Shown: piece after piece, positions 9,336 through 16,300 of the stretch | Numbering within the stretch: the stretch's first letter is position 1 | Layout of the letters: each line of letters starts with the position of its first letter | Assembly (NCBI RefSeq): GCF_006503695.1 | Contig: NZ_SBIK01000002.1 | Location: forward strand, 1-64,000 | Length of the DNA stretch: 64,000 nucleotides | Direction of reading: 5' to 3' | Source of the DNA: Tepidiphilus succinatimandens | Lineage (GTDB): Bacteria; Pseudomonadota; Gammaproteobacteria; Burkholderiales; Rhodocyclaceae | The notes under the pieces: model-generated | Databases searched by the model: none | The model's input: only the letters and a program-made list of their open reading frames with translations | What the model was told of the DNA's origin: nothing | Program-made: the position numbers and the translations under genes

Positions 9336-9948
9336 GTGCCGGCTGTGCCCAGAGCTCGTGGCAAGCCGTACCCAGATCGTCTTCCCGACGCCTTGCCCGC
9401 CAGGCGGCCTGCTCGCCATCGGCGAGGCTCCGGGCATGGAAGAGGATGACATCGGCGAAGGATTTGTCGGACGAGCCGGCCGCACCCTCGATGCCTTGCT
9501 GGTGCAATATGGAATCGAACGCAACCGGGACTACGGTGTAGCCAACATCGTCCGCTGCCGCCCGAAAGACAACCGCAAACCGTACAAACATGAGACCGAT
9601 AACTGCCTGCTATGGCTATCGATTTTCCTGCTCAGGAACCGCCCCAAGGTTCTGTTGCTGGTCGGAAGCATGGCGACGGAAGTGTTCCTTGGCCCAGGGC
9701 CGCTGTACTGGCACATCGAGCGATCCAGAAAGTCTCCGGTTCTGCTCGCCAAGGATGCGCTCCCGACCCTGCGACATGCGATCCGGTTGCTGCACGGCAT
9801 GCTGGACGGAGTTTTCGCCGTTCCCATGCCGCACACTTCCGGCATGGCGTGGAACCGCAGAGCGCCCAACGGGAAGGTGTGGCGCGAGATTGGGGAGGAG
9901 CAGGTTGAACTGGCCGTCGAATGCCTGAAGTCATCGCATGTTACTTGA
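9298..9948 (+). CDS. Uracil-DNA glycosylase family protein (type IV/V-like)
   Basis: The 216-residue product shows the family 4 signature: N-terminal CRLC cysteines, LLAIGEAPGMEEDDIGEGFV followed by GRAGRTLD, then NIVRCRPKDNRKP and a C-terminal MPHTSGMAW in place of the usual HPS motif. These enzymes excise uracil and often carry a 4Fe-4S cluster; four candidate cysteines are not all certain. The start overlaps the recombinase gene by 38 nt. Presence in an element operon suggests repair during transfer or a counter to uracil-based defence. Confidence 0.8.
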   Translation: MNNFGPKSTREHECRLCPELVASRTQIVFPTPCPPGGLLAIGEAPGMEEDDIGEGFVGRAGRTLDALLVQYGIERNRDYGVANIVRCRPKDNRKPYKHETDNCLLWLSIFLLRNRPKVLLLVGSMATEVFLGPGPLYWHIERSRKSPVLLAKDALPTLRHAIRLLHGMLDGVFAVPMPHTSGMAWNRRAPNGKVWREIGEEQVELAVECLKSSHVT

Positions 9949-10156
9949 GTACAGGACCGACCGGCGCGGCTATACCATATGGCTGGAACTCGACCTGTTC
10001 GGGTCCTTCGTGCTGTATCGGCGCTGGTACGGACTCTACAACCGTCGGGGAGGGATGAAACGCCAGGTGTTCGAGCGCGAAGAGGATGCCCTGAGAGAAG
10101 TGCGCCGGATCATGTGCGTGCGGGAAAGGCACGGCTATGTGCCGGTCGGCCAATAG
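9938..10156 (+). CDS. WGR-domain protein
   Basis: The 72-residue protein is almost only a WGR domain: YTIWLELDLFGSFVLYRRWY, GLYNRRGGMKRQVFE, then a helix ending VRRIM and a HGY C-terminus. WGR domains bind nucleic acid ends and are best known from PARPs, and stand-alone versions occur on plasmids. It overlaps the glycosylase gene by 11 nt and the nuclease gene by 20 nt, so the products are probably made together. Confidence 0.8.
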   Translation: MLLEYRTDRRGYTIWLELDLFGSFVLYRRWYGLYNRRGGMKRQVFEREEDALREVRRIMCVRERHGYVPVGQ

Positions 10157-10631
10157 CAGAAGGTATTCCGGCCCACGGCGCCGCCTTGCCAGCGACGAAG
10201 AATCGTTGCACAGGGCCTGCGTCGAGTTGCTTACGTGGCTTACCGGCCGCCATCCCATTCTGCAATGGATGCTGCATGTCCCCAATGGCGGGAAGCGCCC
10301 GAAGGGGGAAGCGGGGCGGCTAAAGGCGATGGGAGTCAAGCCCGGTGTGCCGGATCTCCTGCTGCCAATTCCCAACGGCGACTGGTCTGGCCTAGCGGTG
10401 GAACTGAAGTCTCTTGCCGGGCGACTCTCCCCGGCTCAGGCCGCTTGGCTCGACCGGCTGGAGCGCTCTGGCTACCTTGTTGCCGTGTGCCGGTCATTCG
10501 AAGAATTCAGGGCTGTCGTCGATCGTTTTCTGCTCGGCCGGAAGCCATCTGACGCAACAGATCATGCAGGCGCTGGTTTTCCTGCCGCAACTCCTCGATC
10601 CGCGCCTCGTTCTCCCTCACCTGCTCCTTGA
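10137..10631 (+). CDS. VRR-NUC domain nuclease
   Basis: The 164-residue product contains a VRR-NUC core: WMLHVPNGGKRPKGEAGRLK, AMGVKPGVPDLLLPIPNG, GLAVELKS and LVAVCRSFEEF. The GVPD and VELK motifs hold the metal-binding Asp, Glu and Lys of PD-(D/E)XK enzymes. VRR-NUC proteins are structure-specific DNA nucleases common in phages and plasmids. The core ends near residue 136. The remaining proline-rich tail is read through 125 bp of the convergent kfrA gene. Confidence 0.85.
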   Translation: MCRSANSRRYSGPRRRLASDEESLHRACVELLTWLTGRHPILQWMLHVPNGGKRPKGEAGRLKAMGVKPGVPDLLLPIPNGDWSGLAVELKSLAGRLSPAQAAWLDRLERSGYLVAVCRSFEEFRAVVDRFLLGRKPSDATDHAGAGFPAATPRSAPRSPSPAP

Positions 10632-11088
10632 GTTTGAGCACAATGGCTTCGGTCTCGGCGTGACGACGAACCAAGTCCGCAAGCGCGGCACCGGCTTCGT
10701 CCGATTTGGCTCGGCACTCCTCCAACGCCGTCGACAGGTCTTCGGCTACCGCTTCCAGCTCCTGCCGTTCGCGGTCCCATTCTTTCCTGGCCTCGGCGTA
10801 CTCGTGCGCCAGCTTCACCACCTCCGCCTTGGCGATCTCCGTAGCTTTCGCCCAGACTTCCTGAGCGAAACGGCGGACGGCCTCGTCCAGGTCGGGTGGT
10901 ACGGGGCCGGCTTCCTGCGCCTTGTCCGTCCTCTCCTTCCGTCGCTGATGCCACTCGCGCATGGCTTCGGAAATCGTCGTGAAACTTCCGCTGCCAAGCG
11001 CTTTACGAACGGCTGCCAGGGTCGGCGCCTTCCCTTCTGCGTCGAGCCGGTCAGCGACCGCCCAAATGTCGTCCCTGGTCAGCGCCAT
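10507..11088 (-). CDS. kfrA: KfrA-type DNA-binding coiled-coil protein
   Basis: The 193-residue product, from the ATG at 11088 behind AAGGAG, starts with the KfrA N-terminal domain (LTRDDIWAVADRLDAEGKAP, then GSGSFTTISEAMREW). A long coiled coil of about 120 residues follows. KfrA is a plasmid-encoded repressor and nucleoid-like protein that supports partition. It overlaps the membrane protein gene by 10 nt. Its 3' end overlaps the convergent VRR-NUC gene tail to tail. Confidence 0.85.
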   Translation of the reverse strand: MALTRDDIWAVADRLDAEGKAPTLAAVRKALGSGSFTTISEAMREWHQRRKERTDKAQEAGPVPPDLDEAVRRFAQEVWAKATEIAKAEVVKLAHEYAEARKEWDRERQELEAVAEDLSTALEECRAKSDEAGAALADLVRRHAETEAIVLKLKEQVRENEARIEELRQENQRLHDLLRQMASGRAENDRRQP

Positions 11089-11489
11089 GGCGACCACTCC
11101 TTATGCTGCCGCGCAAGCACGTTGAGCATCACGAAAGCACCCCATGCGGCCGCCGCCCACTCCCACAGATCGCTGCCAGCGACCAGGATCAGAACGGCGC
11201 ACACAGGAAGCGACCCCAATAGCAAGGCTGATGCGATGCGATAGTCGATCTTCCGGCCTACCCGCGAGGCCGTCCAAACCACGAACAGCCAGGCGGCCGG
11301 AGCGATGAGCATGCCGACGATGCCGTGGCCGCGCGCCAGTTGCTCGCCAGCGACGAATGCGGCTGACAAGGCAGCTAACCACGTGGCAAAGCCCTTCGAT
11401 TCCGGAAGATCAGACCCTGCAGACCGAAACGTCGCGATTTCGAAAGCTCGCACGATGGTCTCGCGCATGAGCAGGAGCAACTCTTTCAT
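11079..11489 (-). CDS. Small membrane protein of unknown function
   Basis: The ATG at 11489 follows AGGAAGGAT and gives 136 residues. Four hydrophobic segments can be seen (WLAALSAAFVAGEQLA, GMLIAPAAWLFVVWTA, ALLLGSLPVCAVLILVAG and AAAAWGAFVMLNVLA), so it is probably an inner-membrane protein. I do not recognise the family. It is translated together with kfrA. A partial copy of the operator seen at 26859-26877 lies at 11502-11520, just before it. Confidence 0.65.
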   Translation of the reverse strand: MKELLLLMRETIVRAFEIATFRSAGSDLPESKGFATWLAALSAAFVAGEQLARGHGIVGMLIAPAAWLFVVWTASRVGRKIDYRIASALLLGSLPVCAVLILVAGSDLWEWAAAAWGAFVMLNVLARQHKEWSPWR

Positions 11490-11847
11490 ATACGATCCTT
11501 CCTGTATTAATACGATACTACTACAACATACAATATTATTCAAGTTAACATGGGCCGGTTTGTGTGGCATGCGTTGCGTAGTACTGACGGTTCTCTGGAA
11601 GTTTACTCGCCGATATGGTCGCGCAAAGAGAAGAACCGCGCGTTGGTTACTAACGGTGCAGTGGCGGTTTACTGAAAAGCCTTCTGGGGATGTAGCGTTT
11701 GGCGCCTGCTACTGGCGGTTCTCTGGCGGTTGTGTCGCTCTGCATACCAGAGCCGTCCTTTAGAGAACTGCTGAACCAACACCCCGATGCTCATTCCTCG
11801 GGCCCTGATCCTCGTCTGGGTGTTGAATAACCCCCTTGCGCCTTGGT
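11490..11847. other. Non-coding region with short repeats
   Basis: No convincing gene is present. The first 60 bp are AT-rich and contain the palindrome GTATTAATAC (11504-11513), probably the promoter region of the membrane protein gene. From about 11577 on, the words CGGTTCTCTGG and GCGGTTTACTG recur and resemble the sequence before the ParM-like gene at 6130-6165. The right part abuts IS5 debris. Confidence 0.4.
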
Positions 11848-12497
11848 TCAGGACGCAATTTGGCTGTCTGGTGCCAAAAGCCAGCGTCGCGCAAGCACCA
11901 GATTGGCCAGCGCAAAGAGGGTGAAGAGCTGGGCAGTGTTCTTGGCCAAGCCCCGATAGCGGGTCTTGCGATGACCAGGTGCGCGGCAAGCCTCGGCCCA
12001 GGAACCCACCGAAGCGACTCATTCCGGCTCGATGCCGGGGTGAGCGCCGTAGGAATCCCCCGACTTTAGGCGGGGGAGGATGTCAAGAAAGAGGTTCTTC
12101 ACCATGTGAAAGGGGTGTTCGACCTTGGCGCGGACACTCGCTAGGTGAGCTGATGGGGCTTGAGTAGCGGGCGACACTTGAGCAGTGTCGTGGCATCAGG
12201 TGCCGCTTCCCGGCTCGGGTCGATGCCCACGAAGCGGCGAATCGCCTGGCTGTCGCAGATCGCGTCTTCGGTTCCCTCGTCGGACAGCCCGAAACAGTTC
12301 TGTACCACGTACATCCGAAGCATGCGCTCCAGCCCGATCGTCGGCCGGCCAGGCCCTTCATTCTTGGTGTAGAACGGATCAAGCGTCGCCACTAGCGCTT
12401 TCTAGGGCGTCACTGCCTCGAGTTGCGCCAGAAAACGGTCCCGGCGCGTCTGTTTCTTCTTCGCGGCATGCTCGAGTTCGGGACAGCTCGACTGCAT
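11848..12497 (-). pseudogene. IS5-family transposase, disrupted
   Basis: The N-terminal part starts at about 12497 and reads KKKQTRRDRFLAQLEAVTP, then an in-frame TAG where Trp is expected, then GPGRPTIGLERMLRMYVVQN and RRFVGIDPSREAAPDATT. After LLKPHQLT the frame stops and the catalytic middle is absent. The C-terminal part resumes as SVRAKVEHPF and, after an insertion of about 115 bp, TRYRGLAKNTAQLFTLFALA. It cannot give an active enzyme. Confidence 0.8.
11976..12095 (-). mobile_element. IS200/IS605-like end inserted in the IS5 remnant
   Basis: The C-terminal transposase code is interrupted by about 115 bp. The insert opens with the hairpin CCCCCGCCTAAAGTCGGGGG (about 12058-12077) followed by GATTCCTAC. 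Such GC hairpins with a CTAAAG loop are typical ends of IS200/IS605-related elements and resemble the ends of the element at 36776-37168. No reading frame is left in it. Confidence 0.5.
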
Positions 12498-12581
12498 GGC
12501 AGTCTCCCCCTCGGCTGGATGGTCTCCGGCATTATCCCAGGTCGGGTCGACATCGGGAAGGGGGGATAAATCAGCGTTTCC

Positions 12582-12854
12582 CTAATCGCTTGCCTCTGGG
12601 TGGCCCACGCCAAGCTTTTTCAGAATGCTGCGGACGTGAGCAAGGGAAACCTCTTCATGTCGGGTTGCCGCAAAACGTTTCAACAGGATCTCGTCGGCAT
12701 CGACCAGAGTCTCTCCGTTCGGTCCTTCGTAGCGTTCTAGCGAGCCAAACTGTAAAAACGCATCGACCCATGAAACAGGGACATCCATCAGATCGGCCGC
12801 TTGCTGTCGAGTCAGTAGTCCCATCTCTTTTCTCGCTCTCAAGAAAGTTCGCAA
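12582..12854 (-). CDS. Small helix-turn-helix protein, 3' end at IS5 border
   Basis: The 90-residue product contains LLTRQQAADLMDVPVSWVDA, then a wing-like LERYEGPNGETLVDADEILL, similar to excisionase or MerR-like DNA-binding domains. The likely start is the ATG at 12854, or 12824 behind AGAAAAGAG. The TAG stop lies exactly at the junction with the IS5 terminal repeat (TTAG|GGAAACG), so the natural C-terminus may be lost. Its target is unknown. Confidence 0.5.
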   Translation of the reverse strand: MRTFLRARKEMGLLTRQQAADLMDVPVSWVDAFLQFGSLERYEGPNGETLVDADEILLKRFAATRHEEVSLAHVRSILKKLGVGHPEASD

Positions 12855-12927
12855 CCACGCGCACGATTAACTTCACCTAGAGCCGTATCGACACGTTTCC
12901 GGCAAGCGCAGCTTGTCCGGCAGAGGC

Positions 12928-13050
12928 TTAAGCCACGAAACTGCTGCTCTCAAAAACGTACGCGAAGGTGCGCACGGTTTTCTTCCTGCCCCGAGCCGTC
13001 TCGATGACCGTGCTCGTCTCTGACTGTAATACGAGAGTTGGCTCCAGCCA
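12928..13050 (-). pseudogene. C-terminal fragment related to the gene at 193-594
   Basis: The minus strand encodes LEPTLVLQSETSTVIETARG, then RKKTVRTFAYVFESSSFVA and a stop. The first residues match the point where the gene at 193-594 is cut, so this is the missing C-terminus of the same family. No start or N-terminus is present nearby. About 82 bp (12945-13026) are almost identical, in inverted orientation, to 37299-37381. Confidence 0.55.
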
Positions 13051-13153
13051 TCTGCCGCTGCCACTATAACAGCAAACCCAGACGCAAGCAATTGTTATCT
13101 TTAGGGTTTTATTGTCCATATCTTGGGAGGACCGATTTACACGCAAAAAATCG

Positions 13154-13183
13154 CATTCATGATAATAGCAGTTATCATGAATG
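13154..13183. promoter_or_regulatory. Perfect 12-bp inverted repeat
   Basis: CATTCATGATAA and TTATCATGAATG flank a 6-bp centre. It stands in a 300-bp stretch without genes that also holds a 17-bp palindrome and a pair of DnaA-box-like sites. A dimeric repressor site is the simplest reading; no T-run follows, so it is not a terminator. Confidence 0.5.
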
Positions 13184-13210
13184 AAGTATGCCGCAATCTG
13201 CTTCCTGGGC

Positions 13211-13227
13211 TGTCCAAATTTTGGACA
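13211..13227. promoter_or_regulatory. Palindrome TGTCCAAATTTTGGACA
   Basis: The two 8-bp arms are perfectly complementary around one central base. It lies between the 12-bp inverted repeat and the DnaA-box pair. It is probably a regulator binding site, but no regulated gene can be named. Confidence 0.45.
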
Positions 13228-13277
13228 ACCTCGCAAACCCCGTGCGGCTAAAGCAGTTAGAGCTAATATTCAGTTTG

Positions 13278-13299
13278 TTATCCACAATTTCTGTGGATA
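13278..13299. promoter_or_regulatory. Inverted DnaA-box pair
   Basis: A perfect TTATCCACA (13278-13286) faces TGTGGATAG (13292-13300, one mismatch) across five bases, giving an 8-bp perfect inverted repeat. It may bind DnaA; its place, away from the iteron origin, is unexplained. Confidence 0.5.
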
Positions 13300-13335
13300 G
13301 CATGCGCGGCAGCAAGCACATTGCCGGCGATGAGC

Positions 13336-13370
13336 AAAAAAATCCCCGGCCCTCTTTCGAGGAACCGGGG
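13336..13370 (-). terminator. Rho-independent terminator of the methylase-helicase gene
   Basis: On the minus strand CCCCGG and CCGGGG pair around a loop and are followed by ATTTTTTT. It lies 20 bp after the stop codon of the large minus-strand gene. Confidence 0.8.
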
Positions 13371-13389
13371 TGGGTTGTGTGGTTGGTTG

Positions 13390-16300
13390 TCAGACCGATT
13401 CCGAGGTTTCTGCCTCATCCACAGCCTGATTATCGCCCTCAAGGATGCCGAGTTGAGTATCGATCTCCTGCTGGCGCTGCCGCAACCATGCGAGCCGCTC
13501 GGCCTTGTCGAAAGGCTTAGCGACTTCGGCTTGGATGTCGGCCATACGCTTTTCCGTCCGGGCAAGATACTCACGCTCTGCTTCGAGCACCTCTTCCATC
13601 CGGCGCAGCGTATGCTCCAGCACCATCACGAAGCCGGTCGGCGTTTCCGCTTTCCCGACCTCGTAGTCGATCCCGCCGCGAATGAACATGCTCTTGCCGA
13701 ACTCGCGGAGAGTGGATCCCTCGACACCGATTCCGAACCCGGCAAGCCGGCCGATGATCCGCTCTTCTCCGACGCGGACGCCGTGAGCAGCGATCATGAT
13801 GGCCTTGCCGGCCTCGGCGCGATCCTGATACCGCTTGCCATCGATTTCGATGACGAAACGGTTTCCGGACACATCCTGACGGGTCTTGATGTCCGCCTCG
13901 ATCGCGGCGATCCGCTTCTGGATCGTCTCGATGCGACTTGGCAGCACCGCCAGTTCATGCTTGTTGCGCCACTGCTGCTGTTCCCACTGGGATTTCAGCA
14001 GCGTGAGCTTGGCAAGCTCGGTATCGACACCGGCCTTTTCCAGCACCAGCGGGTTGCCCGACGCCAAGGCTTTCACCTCGGCATAGGACAGGGCGGCAAG
14101 TTCCACGTCCTCGGCGCTTCGCATCTGGGTGTCTCCTTGCATGACCTGGGCGATGAAGCGCGCCTTGGTCTCAAGTGTCTGCCAGATGTAGGCGTCGAAG
14201 CTCCCTTCCGTGACGTAACGGTAGATCCGCACTTCTTCGTTCAGGTTGCCCTGCCGAATGATGCGACCTTCCCGCTGCTCCACATCTGCCGGACGCCACG
14301 GGGCATCCAGGTGATGCAGTGCCACCAGACGGGTCTGGACGTTGGTCCCGACACCCATCTTGCTGGTGCTGCCCATGAGCACTCGAACGCGCCCCTCTCG
14401 CACAGCCTTGAAAAGCTCCTCCTTGGCGGAATCACTCTCGTGGTCGTGGATGAAGGCGATCTCATGCCCCGGAACGCCCATCTCGACCAGCTTCTTGCGC
14501 AGGTCGTGATAGACGTTGAACCAGTTACAGGCCTGTGGGGTGGACAGATCGCAGAACACGATCTGCGTACCCCGGAAGGCAGCCGTTTCAACCCAGATCT
14601 CATGCACCTTTTGGGCGCAGAGATTGACCTTGCTCCCCTCGCAGTCTGAGGAGAACACGTCGATCAGCCGCATATCCAACGCTGCCTTGCGGCCATCGTT
14701 GGTCACGGCCAGCATATTGTCTTCGGACGGCAAAACTTCACCGTTCCTGATTTTCTCCGCCCGCGCCACGAGGGTTTGGACGAAGGCCTTGAGGTCTTCA
14801 GTCGGCTGGGCCGTTACCGTTTCCTTTCTGGCTTTTGGCACCGGAAGTTTGATCATCTCCGCCGTGCGAATGTCCGCGACCTCCCTGAACATGGACATCA
14901 GTTCAGGCAGATTCACGAACCGCGCAAAGCGGGTCTGCATCCGATAGCCGCTGCCGTCCGGAGAAAGCTCCAGCGCCGTCACCGACTCGCCGAAGTTGGC
15001 CGCCCAGGCATCGAACATCTCCACCTGTTGGGCCTCCAGCGTCTTGGGTTGCAGATACCGTTGCATAGTCCACATCTCGGCCATGCTGTTCGATACCGGC
15101 GTCCCAGTGGCGAAGACCACACCCGTCTGTCCTCCTTGCTTACCCATGATGTATCGGGTTTTGACGAACATATCGAATGCCCGCTCCGAGTTGCTGTTGG
15201 GCAACCCGGCCACCCTCGTCATCTTGGTGAATCTCCAGAGGTTCTTGAAAAGGTGCGCCTCGTCCACGAACAGCCAGTCCACACCCAGATCCTCGAAGTT
15301 GAGAAGGTCGTCCTTCTTGTCCTTCGCGGAGAGCTTGGCGAGACGGGCTTCCCACGTCTTCAGGGCGCGAGCCAGTTCCTTGACGATGCGATTTCCGCGG
15401 TCCTGCTTTTCAGCGCGGATGGCGTCCTCGATCACAGCGATTTCATCCTCGATGTACTGTTTCATGAACTCATCGCTCATCTTGATCCGTTCGAACGACG
15501 CATGCGTGATGAGCACGCCGTCCCAGTCGCCTGTGGCGATCCTTGACAGCAGCGCCCTGCGTTTATCACCTTGCAGATCGTCCTTGCTCGCCATCAGGAT
15601 GTTGGCACCCGGATAGGCCCGCAGGAATTCGGCAGCGAACTGCTCTAGCATGTGGTTCGGCACCACATACAGGGGTTTTGCCGCCTTGCCCAGACGCCTA
15701 AGCTCCATACCAGCGCAGATCATGGTGAGGGTTTTGCCCGCACCGACCACGTGAGCAAGCAGCGTGTTGTTGCCGCTTGCCGCAATACGCCAGATGGCAT
15801 CGAGCTGATGGTCATGCAGCCGGTACACCCGTGAGAACCCAGGAAGCACCATATGCTTGCCGTCGAAGCGACGCGGTATGACGCTGTTGAACTGGTCGTT
15901 GTACAACCTGACCAACCGTTGCGCACGGGCTTCGTCAGCCCACAACCACTCCTGGAATTTGTCCTTGAGCAGCTGCTGTTTCTCGCGGGCTGCGATGGTC
16001 TCCTTTTGGTTGACCACCTGCTTGTCTTTGATCGGGTCACGATCGTAGACCGTAGGCACCGTCTGGTTCAACGCCTGCTCGAAGAGCGTGATGGCATTGA
16101 CCCGGTTTGTGCCGTAGGTTTGTGTCGCCGCCACGCACCACTTGGTACGATAGTCCGGCTCCACATTCCAGGCACCCGCCTTGGCGCTGAACGAGATCCT
16201 GGTGTCTGTCGTTTCCAGGATTTCGTTGATGAACGCTTCGTAGTCGCTCGCCGGAATCCAGGTGGACCCCAGTCGAGCACCGATTTCGCTTGGCGTCAGG

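Larger units (their letters stand above)
11848..12582 (-). mobile_element. IS5-family element remnant
   Basis: One terminal repeat (GGGAAACGCTGATTTATCCC, read leftward from 12582) and parts of the transposase remain; the other terminal repeat is not found. The middle of the transposase is deleted, and an IS200/IS605-like hairpin sequence is inserted in the rest. The element stands directly against the stop codon of the gene at 12582-12854. Confidence 0.75.

Noticed and set aside
12928-13236. 102-residue minus-strand gene
   Set aside because: Only its C-terminal 40 residues match the broken gene family. The rest crosses palindromic regulatory DNA and has no good start.
13321-14649. 442-residue plus-strand frame
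   Set aside because: It is antisense to the methylase-helicase. High GC codon use makes long shadow frames common here.
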